Translations under genes and position numbers: made by a program
The notes under the pieces: model-generated
Told to the model about the DNA's origin: nothing
What the model saw: the letters and a program-made list of their open reading frames with translations, nothing else
Database searches by the model: none
DNA from: Dichetophora obliterata
Lineage: Eukaryota; Arthropoda; Insecta; Diptera; Sciomyzidae
Assembly: GCA_963920525.1 (NCBI GenBank)
Contig: OY986438.1
Span: 136,147,022 to 136,211,021, forward strand
Direction of reading: 5' to 3'
DNA: 64,000 bases
Part shown: positions 21,846 through 32,215 of the stretch, in pieces
How the letters are laid out: every line of letters begins with the position of its first letter
Numbering within the stretch: the first letter of the stretch is position 1

Positions 21846-22925
21846 ATTAATCAACTGTTAATGGTTGTGCTCAAAGATTCGAAAACAAGCAAGTGGCTTC
21901 CACAACAAACAAACGAACGCACAACAATAATTTATTAATTGTTATTTGAAACTCAACTCAAGGTAAAATATGCAAGGAAATTTTTTTAATATCGGTCTCT
22001 AATTTAACACACAAAGTAATGACGCACTTTAATCGATTTATTTTGAAGTACAGAGACCTTTTCAAAAATTCAAATTATTCTCAAACAAACAGGGGGTGGA
22101 AGGGGTATGTTTATTTTAGCAGTTTTACGTCGACATGAGTAAACGCTATTTTCACTTTAGTTATAGGCAGTTATTTAAATTTCAGTAAGTAAACAAGTGA
22201 GTAAACAATTTTATGATTTCCTATAATTTTATATGTAGAAATAATGGTTTGCACAAAAAGGTGGCGCACTTTAGTTTCAACTTCGCAAAACTTAAAATGC
22301 ATGTTCAAATTACTAGTAACACAAGACAAGGATAACGAAATTTTAAAATTTCTTTGAGGAAGGAACTTGTATTTAAAACGGGGAAGCCCGGGTTCAATCC
22401 CAAGCTCAGACAGAATCTTTCAATTCAATTCAATTAAATTAAGGCGCCACACAGTGGGAGATCGTGGCCATAAATAGAAAAAAATTAAAATTGTTGATAT
22501 TGCAAAATACTTTTTACTACTTTCCAAATTTTTCAAAATAGTATGCAAAAATATATATATTTATAGAAAAAGATGGTTCTTGCCACCAGGGCTTACCGGA
22601 AATGGGGTTTTATGTGATTTTTCCTCGTGGAATATAATTTAAAAAGCAAATTATTTTATTATTTTTAGCGTACATATCTTCAAAATGAAAACTACATTAA
22701 AAATAACAAAAAGTGATGTAAATCATCATAATTAAGTAATAGGGAAGAGTACAAATATTTTTGATAATAGTAGGTGCAATAAGTCAACTTACATATTCTT
22801 TTTTTCCGTCTTATGTCTTTATTTTATGATATGTAGTCTTCAGATTATAACAATATACATAAAAGATATGTATGTATCAAATGCTTAAAATATTTGGTAT
22901 ATACGCTATTAAAATAGTTATTTAA
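21846..22925. other. AT-rich stretch without a gene
   Basis: No coding signature was seen. Around 22383 the sequence GAAGCCCGGGTTCAATCCC has a B-box-like core, another tRNA-like scrap. Everything else is low-complexity A/T sequence. Confidence 0.4.
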
Positions 22926-23385
22926 CTAGTAAGGAATAATCTTCGACTGGGCCGAAGCTGTGGGGGTACAGACACTTATATTCGGGTAAGTATATTTAAA
23001 GTTTTTAAGGTTTTGTTATATTGATGACGTCACTAGGTGTGGTTTGCTTTCAACTTCTTCAAACATCAAACTCAGAAACATTTTAAGTATTAAAGTAACG
23101 CATGTTTAGTAGTCAATTATTTTTTTGAGGAATTTATGAAGAATCTACTACTTTGATGACGTCATTTTGTATGTGAGGTAGGCGAAGTTTTCATTAGATT
23201 GAGCCAAATTTCAAACTCAGAGTGCATATTAAAAATCAAAATATATATTAAGAATTTGAAGTCATAATTTTTTTTGCTTATTTAAAGACATTTATCGTTT
23301 TGATAAATTTACTGTGAACAGTAGGCGTAGGTAGGCGTGGTTTTCGTCCAATTTGATTGAATTTCATACTCAATGTGTATATTAG
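22926..23385 (-). mobile_element. Helitron-like 3' end with internal repeats
   Basis: Read on the minus strand, the hairpin CTTCGGCCCAGTCGAAG (22941-22957) is followed 11 bases later by CTAG (22926-22929) and then T. That is the classical Helitron 3' structure. Inside, about three degenerate ~150-bp units recur, each with GACGTCA-, GTAGGCGTGG- and TTTCAAACTCAG-like blocks. The 5' end was not found. A sister terminus lies at 43755. Confidence 0.6.
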
Positions 23386-23704
23386 ATATCAAAGTGAACT
23401 GAGAGCAAATTTTTTCTCGGTCTATATATATTGTACTCTGCATAAGTCTCAAATAATGGCACTAGGCGAGACCCAGATGGCCGAGAATGCAGATCCACTG
23501 GATTTTTATATACCTGGGTATCGCTTACTGCCATTGCTTTTTTTGCATAGGGGCATCGCCTTTTATATAATATCAGATGTAGCGTACCACTATGAGACGA
23601 GTCGACGTGACCGATCGCTCCAGATTTTAACTCAATGTGAATTAGTTTCAGGCTTCGCTCACACTTGCTACATTTCTGTTTTATTTATAGAAGTCGAAAT
23701 CTAG
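23357..23704 (+). other. Weak 115-codon ORF, not supported as a gene
   Basis: An ATG-initiated frame covers a patch (23455-23700) that is less AT-rich than its surroundings and contains MALGETQMAENADPLDFYIP. No known domain, splice signal or conservation cue is visible. A (CT)n microsatellite follows at 23734-23752. It could be part of an unrecognised repeat. Confidence 0.2.
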
Positions 23705-23754
23705 GGAGGGAGCCCACTTTTAACCAACTGGATTCTCTCTCTCTCTCTCTCTGA

Positions 23755-24205
23755 TTCAATTACGTATATTTTGGGGTTGTTTCCTGACCGTGAGATCGTT
23801 GAGCTTGGTTACGTCACTAGGGCCTATTGACACCTGTTGGGCAGTATGTTGAGCTATTTGCTGAATCGAACCAATTGATTCAACTAGTGAAGGAACCCAC
23901 TTCTATACTCCGCTAGAGACAAGCATTTTATTTTTAAAACATCGTATATTTTACACTAAACCTGTTTTAAGAACTTAATTTTCAAAAGCGCGTCATTCTG
24001 TCAATTTTCAATATTGTTTATTTCTAGTCCTGGCCATAACTGCACTCACAGTGATTAATAATATTCTTGGTTTTTATTTTTCAGAAGAGTAAAAATCTAC
24101 AACATCGCTTAGGCCCCTTTCTTTCATTGAGCTTCATTTTGAGCATATTCAAAATAAAAAATAAAAAGTTTATGTGGAACGAGTGTTGCAATATACTTTA
24201 AAAGC
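23755..24205. other. Gene-free stretch
   Basis: Nothing coding or repetitive was recognised between the CT microsatellite and the TTAA site at 24206. Confidence 0.4.
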
Positions 24206-24523
24206 TTAACACTCCGTTTGGCACAAGTTCGGCGTGTCACATTCGTACCTCATGGGTCTGGTCAGACCCACATACATTTTCAAGCATTTACATGAGTTTT
24301 TGGTGATGAATTAAGACTTATTTATATATAATGTAGATATATATTTAACATTTTTTTTTGTCTCGGTGGTTTTCGCATGTGTGGAACTACCTGTGAAGGT
24401 AAAAATATTGAAGAGAAATTTTTGGAATCTTAAAAAAAAATAATTTTTTATATTGTATGTTTTATTTTTTTAGAATTCTGTTTTCAGCTAAATTTCTGAT
24501 GAAATATACTACATATATTTTTA

Positions 24524-24722
24524 TTAATTATCTTTATGGCAAGAAAAACAAATAAACCCGACTTTTGAGTGTTGTTGGCATACTGCGTTTGAACATTTTG
24601 AACAAAAGAAACGAGTTTTTCGGCGTATTTTATCATGTCCTTGTGCACAAATTTTGCAACTTTTCTTCTTTTCAAATGTACTAACACCGCTTATGTCAGT
24701 TACTTTTCTGGTGCAATCTGAA
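24524..24722 (-). pseudogene. piggyBac transposase C-terminal cysteine-rich domain
   Basis: The frame ending at TAA 24524-24526 reads CTRKVTDISGVSTFEKKKSC, KICAQGHDKIRRKTRFFCSK and CSNAVCQQHSKVGFICFSCH. The C-x2-C, C-x2-C, C-x3-H and C-x2-C pattern is the RING-like DNA-binding domain that ends piggyBac transposases. A pyrimidine-rich TTTTACTTCAG precedes it and may be an old splice acceptor. The longer minus-strand ATG frame here (24484-24687) is out of phase with this domain. Confidence 0.8.
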
Positions 24723-24907
24723 GTAAAACGAAAAAACGAAAACGAGTCAAATGAGATGAAGTCATGTCAAAATGAAAACTAACGGTAAATGTAACTTTAA
24801 TCGAACTAAACAACTTATTTACTTGTCAACTAGCTTGTCAACGAATAGAAAAAAGCTTTTTCTAGTAATTGTAACAGAATAGAGAGTGACATTTTGCTTG
24901 CTCTTCT

Positions 24908-25129
24908 TAGGTCTGTTCCCGTACTAACTTCAATTAATTGTAATAGATTAGAGAGTGTCACTTTGCATGTTATTCCTATCTCTTGAGCTTCCAAATAAAG
25001 CTCTCAAGCAACTTCAAGCTACTTGAATAGACTACGGGAACAGTCTGAACGTTGTTTCAGTCTCTTGTCTCTCGGGCTTGGAAAATTTGTAAAAAAACGC
25101 GTTCAAGTAACTTCATTAGTACGGAAAAA
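24908..25129. mobile_element. Possible small TIR element inside the piggyBac derivative
   Basis: AGGTCTGTTCCCGTACTAAC at 24908 is mirrored by a reversed AGGTCTTTTTCCGTACTAAT ending near 25129. A further internal inverted CTACGGGAACAGTCTGA lies at about 25030. No clear target duplication was found, so it may simply be internal sequence of the host element. Confidence 0.35.
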
Positions 25130-25474
25130 GACCTTCTAGTAAGAATACACATAAATATACAAATTCAAAGGGAATAAATTGCAGTTGGAATGGCAACTTT
25201 CCAAAAGAAAGATCAAAAGCAAAGCAACTTATTCAAATTGCATTATTTTTCATACAAAACATATGTGGGTCTACCCAGACCTATGTGGTACGAATATGAT
25301 GTGTACACTATAAAATCCTTATAATAATCCTTGCATTGGTTTTTTCATACTGATTGTTAGATAGAACGACAGCTAATGAAAATTTCAAGTCACCAGCTTA
25401 ATTAAAAATATACTTAAATTAAAATTGAAATCGAAAGTGTTCTGGCCAGACCCATGTGCCAAACGGAGGGTTAA

Positions 25475-26379
25475 ATATCGTAGTTCATTATTTTAACCTT
25501 TAAAAATAAATCTTACAAATACCTCAATTTTTTTAGCTATTTTAGACATTGGCAATCCTTAGAGAATACAGACTGCCATGTAAAGCTTCTTAAAAACATG
25601 AGCCGTCCGGAGTCGGCATAAAAAGCTTAGGTCTAGTTCTTGTCCATTTATGTTTATTTATAACATTTAAAAACACGGAAAGTTTGACTGCGTTAGTATC
25701 CGGAGAATAGTGCAATGGATGATTATCAGCAAAAAAATCCCAAAGAGCGTCAAAAGGAAGAATAAGTCTTAAACAAGAGTACAAGTTTTTATGAAAACCC
25801 CCAGTAGGGTGGCAGATAGAGTATAGGTGTGTTTAGTAGAAATGTTGAGCGAGTAAAATTAATAGGATCTGCTCATATATTTGACCCTCATAGGGGTCAT
25901 AAATTTCTTCATATTAACTATAATACATTTTTTTGTTATTTTGTGTTTTTTGTACAGGGACCCCACAATAGATGCAATTTTTTAACGTCTAAAATAGCGA
26001 ATAACGAACATATATCTCATATTTTAGTTATCAAAAACCGTTAAAATCAGTATTACCAATTGAAGCTCCAACCAATGACACTGGAAATATTAAATAAACA
26101 GAATATTTTTTATGTAAATTTTGTATTGTATTTCTTTTAAGATGCTTTCTCTCTCTCTTTCTCTCTGCCTCTTAAACAAAAATCTCTCTAATTCATATTT
26201 TAAGAAGTTTCGCTTCTGTACTGTATACACGATATATTGTAAATTTTTTTTTACCTTTGAGTGTAGTGAGTTGGGTAACGAATGGTGTCCACTTAATTTA
26301 CATAATTCCCTTAATTCAAATAGTGTGGGTCGGGGGTCAAAACGGCTTTAATGATCTTCTCTAAAAGATCCTACTACCC
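25475..26379. other. Gene-free stretch
   Basis: A 64-codon minus ORF (25590-25784) lies in slightly more GC-rich DNA and includes LPFDALWDFFADNHPLHYSP. I cannot place it in a family, and it has no splice context I trust. A CT-rich run lies at 26146-26172. Confidence 0.3.
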
Positions 26380-26441
26380 CAACAATAATCAGTTCGTACG
26401 CCTGAACATTTTTTAATATTAAAACTTTTAATTTTTATTTA

Positions 26442-27746
26442 CAGTGTGAACCAGAATAACTGTCACTGTTTTTTGGTTTGCTCCCTACCTTAAGAAGTTC
26501 AATTTAAAAACTTTTTAAGTTGGCCAAGCTTTTTGAAATTGAATTACAAACAGACAATAATTAAACATTTCCAGAGCTTAGCCATTTTTAAATCAGTATC
26601 GCAATGGAAGCTAAACGGGAGCTAGTTGTAAACTTGTATTAAAAAAAAATTAAAAATGTGCGAGATTATTAAGAAGCTTAAACCGCTCGATATCGGGAAG
26701 AGATTTATTTATAGAACTGTAAAACGGTTTAATGAAACGGGAAGTTGTAAAATTGCAAAGAAATCTGGGTGCAAACGAACTGTGAGAACAAAAGCGACCA
26801 TAAAATGCGTCAGAGAAAGAATAAGATGAAATCCAGCTCAATCGGGTCGATCTATGGCAAAGGGCATGCAGATATCCCAGTCATCAATACGGCGGATATT
26901 GAAAAATGATCTTGGGCTCACAGCTTATAAGAAGCAGCGCGTGCATGGCCTTACTGACACGCAAAAAAAATTGCGAGTTGAAAAAAGCAGACAGCTTTTG
27001 CGTTGGCATGAAGGAGATGAAATTTTATTTTCTGATGAAAAAATGTTTCTACTACAAGATAGCCACAATCAACAAAACAATCGCGTGTATGCAGTAAGTC
27101 TCGCAGATGCTCCCAGAGATAAATTGGCCGTGGAGCGTTACCAGAATATGTCGAAAGTAATGGTATGGGGAGCAATATCAACAAAAGGCAAGTTACCGCT
27201 ACTTTTCATAGATCGAGGGGTCAAAATTGATACAAACTATTACATCGAACACGTTTTGGAAGGCCATTTAAAACCTCATGCCCAGGACTTATATGGCGAT
27301 GAATATTTTTGTTTCCAGCAAGATTCTGCGCCTTCACATAAGGCAAAACGCACTCAAGACTGGTGTCAGCAAAATGTTCCCGATTTTATATCAGCCAAAG
27401 AATGGCCAGCTGCGTCGCCAGATCTTAACCCTCTCGACTTCTGTGTATGGGGCTATATGTTGAGCAAAATTGGCAACACAAAAGGTCTTAACATTGATAA
27501 TTTCAAAGCTCGGCTGATAGACATTTGGAATGAAATGGATCAAGACATGGTGCGTGCCGCTTGCAAATCATTCTTCAAACGTTTGCGTCAAACAATCAAA
27601 GAGAAAGAAGAAAGATTTGAATTACGGCCTGATTCCCTTAACTTTGTAATATTTTTTTAGCAAATAAAAAGAAATTATGAAATTTCATTGACTACTTTAG
27701 TATTTATGGCGCATTATTTTAGTGACACTTATTCTGGTTCACACTG
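26442..27746 (+). mobile_element. maT-type mariner element (1305 bp)
   Basis: The TIRs start CAGTGTGAACCAGAATAA and match over 26 bases with one mismatch. TA is duplicated at 26440-26441 and 27747-27748. The encoded transposase has DD37D spacing, the mark of the maT group of the IS630-Tc1-mariner superfamily. Near-identical TIRs suggest fairly recent insertion. Confidence 0.92.
26604..27660 (+). pseudogene. maT (DD37D) transposase, interrupted
   Basis: The transposase would cut at the TIRs and reinsert at TA. From 26854 a 268-codon frame is open. It holds EILFSDEKMF with the first Asp, CFQQDSAPSHKAKRT with the second, and WPAASPDLNPLDFCVWG with the third. Thirty-seven residues separate the last two aspartates. 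Upstream, a helix-turn-helix half (CEIIKKLKPLDIGKRFIYRT then VKRFNETGSC) continues in the same frame but is cut by a TGA at 26827-26829. The likely original start at 26604 (MEAKRELVVNLY) meets a stop and a frameshift in an A-run near 26642. Thus one stop and one frameshift disable an otherwise well-kept gene. Confidence 0.88.
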
Positions 27747-28260
27747 TATATATAAAAATCAATGTTTTTGATACCACAAAGTTTGTTGTATTCTTAAAGA
27801 TTGAAATGTCATTTCTAAGGCCGCGTTCATAGTGGACGCTTTGGCTGAAGCTGATTCATAAAGCAGCTTTGTCGAGCTTTTTTTGGTCATACTGAACGCT
27901 TATTCATCGTTTCACCAAGTAGCTTCTTGAGCTTATAGGTGTCTATAGTGTGCGCTTTCTGCTTGTGCGAGCAAGCGAAATGGAGATATTAGCGCTGAAA
28001 ACCATTTAAAAAGTAGCTTTATGCTCGGAGTCAGCTTACACTATAAACACTTTGAGCTTTTTCCAAATGCTTATACACAAACAGCAAAACCTCTCAGCTC
28101 AGCAAAAACCGTTTACTATGAACGCGGCCTTAGAAATGACATTTCAATCTTTAAGAATACAACAAACTTTGTTTAATCAAAAACATTGATTTCTTAATAT
28201 AAATAAAAGTTGAAAGTGCTTATATTAAAAATGTTCAGGCGCACGAACTGATTGTTGTTA

Positions 28261-29237
28261 AAGTAGTGTATGTAGTATAACTAACACTCATGACTTCTGT
28301 TTGACTTTCGTTTGATCATCGAAGGAAATTAGCAAGAATGAAAGGTTTGGAAAATGGCATTTTTAAAAAATTTCGGCAACCAATTTGTTCTTCGAAACAT
28401 ATATTCTCATTAGAGATCAATTATATATCTATCTTAGAAAAACTAAACAATACAAACAACATAAATTTAAAGTGTTCCTTTACTAATCGCTTCGCTTTAC
28501 AACATTTTTTATAGTCTCGTTTCTAAAACTTAAGCGTCTCATTTACGCTATCAGAGTTCAGTTATGTTTATTGCTTAACTTTATACCGCTTCAATGCACT
28601 GCATTGCAAGCCAAACAACAACAAAAACTTCTTTGAACTGCAGGAAAAATAGTTTGGCAACTTGCCAATAGTAAAAAAACAATATTTATCAAAGAAAAAA
28701 TAAAAGCTATAAACAAGAATTTTAAGAATTTCGGTAACGTTCTTCGATAATGATGACCTTCGACTTGAAAACCATAAGTATGTTTGAAGTAAGTATTAGT
28801 GCTTTTTCAAGAGCATTGTGTCTACCACCTTGTCGCCAGCATTTGCATGTGGAAAACCATTGAATCAAAAGCAGCTTTTAAAAAGAAAAAAATATACCTA
28901 ACATCTCTCCAACAACAACACCGTTATGGTTACACATTGCTATGATGTTCGTTTCGTCGCACTGGCGAGGTGTCTTGAACATTATTGATTGCTTCTTTTA
29001 TTTATTGCAAAACCAAGTTTCCCTGCTTTTTTCAGCTTTCCCATTATAATCAAAATGGAATGATGCATATTTGTATTTTTACTCCTGGGAGTTGGCTTTC
29101 TTGGGAGTTTTGCATACATTGATTGCATTCATAGGTAAAAAAAACAGCGCCCAGAACACTAGCGCGAAATCATTTGAATAAGTGATGGACTAGTTCACGA
29201 AAGGTCAAAAGTACGTAGCTAAAAGTGAAGTGCTTAC
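28261..29237. other. Stretch without a recognised gene
   Basis: Nothing coding or repetitive was recognised. It lies downstream, on the minus strand, of the candidate exon at 29238-29360 and may be intronic. Confidence 0.4.
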
Positions 29238-29360
29238 TTGGTAGGGCGACTCTGGATATTTGTGGTCTGCACCACCGTCCAAAACATTCAATGCTAAAGG
29301 AGCATTGCGTGTTTCGAAGGCAGACGGATCGATGAGCTTGAGGCGGTTGTTGGTGTGATT
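29238..29360 (-). CDS. Candidate internal exon of a host gene (41 codons)
   Basis: Read on the minus strand, TTTTATTAAATCAACAG (acceptor, after an A/T-rich tract) precedes an open block of exactly 123 bases. A strong donor, GTAAGCAC, follows. The frame reads NHTNNRLKLIDPSAFETRNA then PLALNVLDGGADHKYPESPY and Q. Codon choice is G/C-richer at third positions than the surrounding DNA, and the composition looks like a genuine soluble segment. It resembles none of the transposon proteins nearby. I do not recognise the protein. Phase 0 at both ends would let it be included or skipped without a frameshift. The next exons must lie beyond the transposon clusters on either side. The longer ATG-initiated minus ORF here (29170-29451) is in another frame. 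Confidence 0.55.
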
Positions 29361-29888
29361 CTGTTGATTTAATAAAACAAGTATGTAATATAATTCTCAG
29401 TCTTCTCCCCACCACTCTCTCTTTTTCTAGCAACACTAAATGCGACTCCAAATGAAGCAGTTTACAGCCTTAATGTTAGTGGGTTGGCTTTTTAATCACT
29501 GAGTCTAATAAATGTGTATGCGTGCAAATCTTAATAAATACATGAATAAAATAAATCCAGTCCTATTTTATAAGTATCTGTCAGAGGCTCCGTTTTGACT
29601 CTGACTGAATTCTTGCCATGCTACAGATGCAATTTCTTTTCAGAGTTCATTTATTATTTCTTTCTTGAAGTTCCGTCTTTGTTAAGTAAATTAAGATAGC
29701 GTCAAAGCTAACATTTAACACTAGTTTACAAAATAAAATACCAATTATGATTTTACTAATTTGACATATTTCCTTTATCTTTGAATTTTTCCATAAAAAA
29801 AGGTCATTAATGCTTCCATTTTTAAAAATTTAATAATGGCCAACTTGTGGGCCATTCTCGATTTTATTTGATTTGCGAAAAAGAGTTC
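29361..29888. other. Intergenic or intronic DNA up to the RTE junction
   Basis: Nothing was recognised beyond A/T-rich sequence. If 29238-29360 is an exon, this is its upstream intron. Confidence 0.4.
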
Positions 29889-30290
29889 CTGAAGCCACAC
29901 TGATAAGGTTTAATGAGTTGATTTAGAATGGGTTTCAATCTTTCACATAAAACGCTCGACAGGACCTTATATGCGATATTAAGAATTCTTATCCCACGGT
30001 AATTGGCACAGATAGTGGGATCGCCTTTCTTGTGGATTGGGCAGAGCACACTGAGATTCCAATCATTCGGAATGCATTCTACCGACCATATTCTGCATAG
30101 AAGCTGATGAATGCATTTAAATAGAACTTCGCCTCCGTTCTTAAACGGAGCTGGCAAGCCATCAGCTTCCGCGGCTTTGCTATTTTCAAGCCGAGCTATA
30201 GTTGTCAGAACTTTATCATAGTCGGGCAACGGAACCTCGACGCTATCATCCGCATTTGGGGTTTTCGGGATATCATCTCTATCAGCGGGA
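29889..30290 (-). pseudogene. RTE reverse transcriptase, N-terminal part
   Basis: The frame reads MPDYDKVLTTIARLENSKAA, then DWNLSVLCPIHKKGDPTICA, NYRGIRILNIAYKVLSSVL and PYQCGF. These are the opening RT blocks of non-LTR elements. It aligns residue for residue with 63475-63820 of the second copy, with substitutions such as PAPFKNGG for PAELFKNGG. Homology stops after CGFR, before the FVDYKAAFD catalytic block. Confidence 0.85.
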
Positions 30291-30999
30291 TTTATTTATT
30301 TATTGGCCAAGCAAGGCAATTTACTTATTCTTACCGGTTTGTTTATTTTTTTTCCTATCCCATTTCCTTGTTTTGTTATGTTCGAAGATATGTAAATAGA
30401 TATGGGCGTAATCCGCCCACCTGATAGACATGAATTCAAGAACACGTCAAAAAGAAAAGGAGAAAAGAAAAGAAAAAAGAAAAGGAACTTACATACTAAC
30501 ATATTTTATACATAGTAGCATAGCTAAGAATTTTATTTGATAAGAATAGGCGAGATCTGACTGGTTATTTATTATCTTAGCATTTAATTCTTAATGACTA
30601 AAAGGACAATAGAGGAAGAGCGCAGGATTATTGGGCTTTTAGTAGGGAAAAAAGATTTGGAGAGGGTATGCTTAGTTATAGATTAAGATTTCAAATATTT
30701 AGATTTATAAGAAAGCCAAGTATTTATATTTCTTTTACTATATTTATACATACTATATTTATTTATTAACCCAAGCAAGGTTATCTTGAATAAATTTGAA
30801 TTTAGCTTATTAGGTATTATGACGGAAATAGGGACTTGGAAAGATTTTTCTTGAAAGTTTATTTAGACAAAGAGGGTGAATAGTACTCGCTGATATTACT
30901 GAATTCTCTACAGCACCTATTTATCGGCTCATTTCTTGCGTAGACAGTGTAAAGTTGATATTCATTTAAAGTCGTGTATACCGTGTACGTCTGATCGGG

Positions 31000-32213
31000 T
31001 CATTAAATCATATCTTGTTTGATATATACTCGCTATCAACAACACTGTTAATGACATCGAAGGTAAAACATGAACTAAGTAAAGTCCTTCTTGTTGAAAG
31101 GGGCATTAAATTCAGAAGGTTAAGCCTATAATCATAAGGTGGCAATATATTGTACGCAAAAAGCAGAAATTGCTTTTGAATAGATTCAAGTCTTTCACTG
31201 TGTGATTCGAAAGCAAGATTCCAAATATTGCATCCATATTCAAGAAGAGGGCGCACTAACGCACAGTATAATGCCTTCGTGACCCAAACATTTTTGAACT
31301 CTTTTGCACGCCGTTTTATAGAACCAAGTAGTTTGCTGGCCCTAGATACAATTTTATCATAACGTAAGTTGAAACGCAAACTGTTGTCCAAGACCACACC
31401 AAGATCAAAAGTATGGTTGACTCTTTCAAGTTCAATGCTATTGAGGAAGTGACTGTCATTTGTTACTAAATTTTTACGGGAGAAGGTTATTACGCAGCAT
31501 TTCTTAACATTAAGATAAAGTTTATTTTGATTGCACCAGTGCTCAAGAGATGAGAGTTTCGTCTGTAAGTAAATTACATCTGTTTCCGATTTAGTAACAT
31601 GGTACATTTTTAGGTCATTTGCATAAATTAGATGTGGGATATCGCAAAGAATATCAGATAGGTCTGAGATAAAAATATTAAAGAGAAGTGGACCAAAGTG
31701 ACTACCTTGTGGTACGCCAGATGTAACTAAAATCTTTTTGGATAAGGTACGAATGAAATTTTATGAATTGGGCCCTGTCGTGGAGATAGGACTTCAGCCA
31801 ACTGAGCAAAGATCCTCAGATACCAATCTTTTCCAATTTGGAAGCCAAGATATCATGAACGACACTATCAAAACATTTGCTAAAGTCGGTTTATAATGCC
31901 TTTACTTGATGTTCTTTCTCCATTTTACTTAAAACATCAGAGATCATAGTCATTAGATTTGTTGTGGTTGATCTACCTTTACGGAAACCATGTTGCTGTT
32001 CATTGAGCAGAGTATTTATAATGGATGTTAGTTTTGCGCATATAATTTTTTCGAGCAATTTTGGAATAGCCGATAATATGGCGATTCCTCTATAATTTTC
32101 AACAGACCTTTTATCGCCATTTTTATATATTGGTGTTAGGTGTGATATCTTCCTATACGACGGAAAAGACCCTTGGAACAGAGATTTGTTAAATATTATA
32201 TATAAAGGCATGA
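31000..32213 (-). pseudogene. Jockey-like reverse transcriptase, degenerate
   Basis: Pieces on the minus strand are LFQGSFPSYRKISHLTPIYK, NGDKRSVENYRGIAILSAI and NEQQHGFRKGRSTTTNL (32211-31891). After a frame change, FSKCFDSV at ~31880 stands for the motif-A catalytic block. LIYANDLKMYHV at ~31620 is the YADD box with the second position of the Asp pair changed to Asn. The 31008-31607 frame supplies the C-terminal thumb region (LSSLEHWCNQNKLYLNVKKC and beyond). At least two frameshifts, several stops between 31890 and 31640, and the YADD to YAND change make it inactive. Clade is inferred from block order and wording, not from an alignment. Confidence 0.8.
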
Positions 32214-32215
32214 TA

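Larger units (their letters stand above)
24210..25470 (-). mobile_element. piggyBac-type deletion derivative (1261 bp)
   Basis: TTAA flanks both sides (24206-24209 and 25471-25474), the piggyBac target. The left end is CACTCCGTTTGGCACAAG and the reversed right end is CCCTCCGTTTGGCACATG. A second inverted pair lies just inside: CACATTCGTACCTCATGGG at about 24238 and ACCTATGTGGTACGAATATG at about 25279. The only coding remnant is the C-terminal zinc domain at 24524-24722, so the element cannot move by itself. Confidence 0.85.
26380..28260. mobile_element. Foldback element with ~145-bp arms, split by a mariner
   Basis: The right arm (28115-28260) is the inverse of a left arm in two pieces, 26380-26440 and 27748-27833. 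The outer landmark is ATCAGTTCGTACGCCTGAAC against ATCAGTTCGTGCGCCTGAAC reversed. Inner landmarks are AATCAATGTTTTTGAT, TTAAAGATTGAAATGTC and AAGGCCGCGTTCATAGT. Removing the mariner and one TA restores a continuous arm, giving an original element of ~575 bp. Its spacer (27834-28114) is rich in AGCTT motifs and has no ORF. Confidence 0.85.

Noticed and set aside
29170..29451. 93-codon minus ORF over the candidate exon
   Set aside because: Its frame does not match the splice-bounded open block, whose translation looks far more protein-like.
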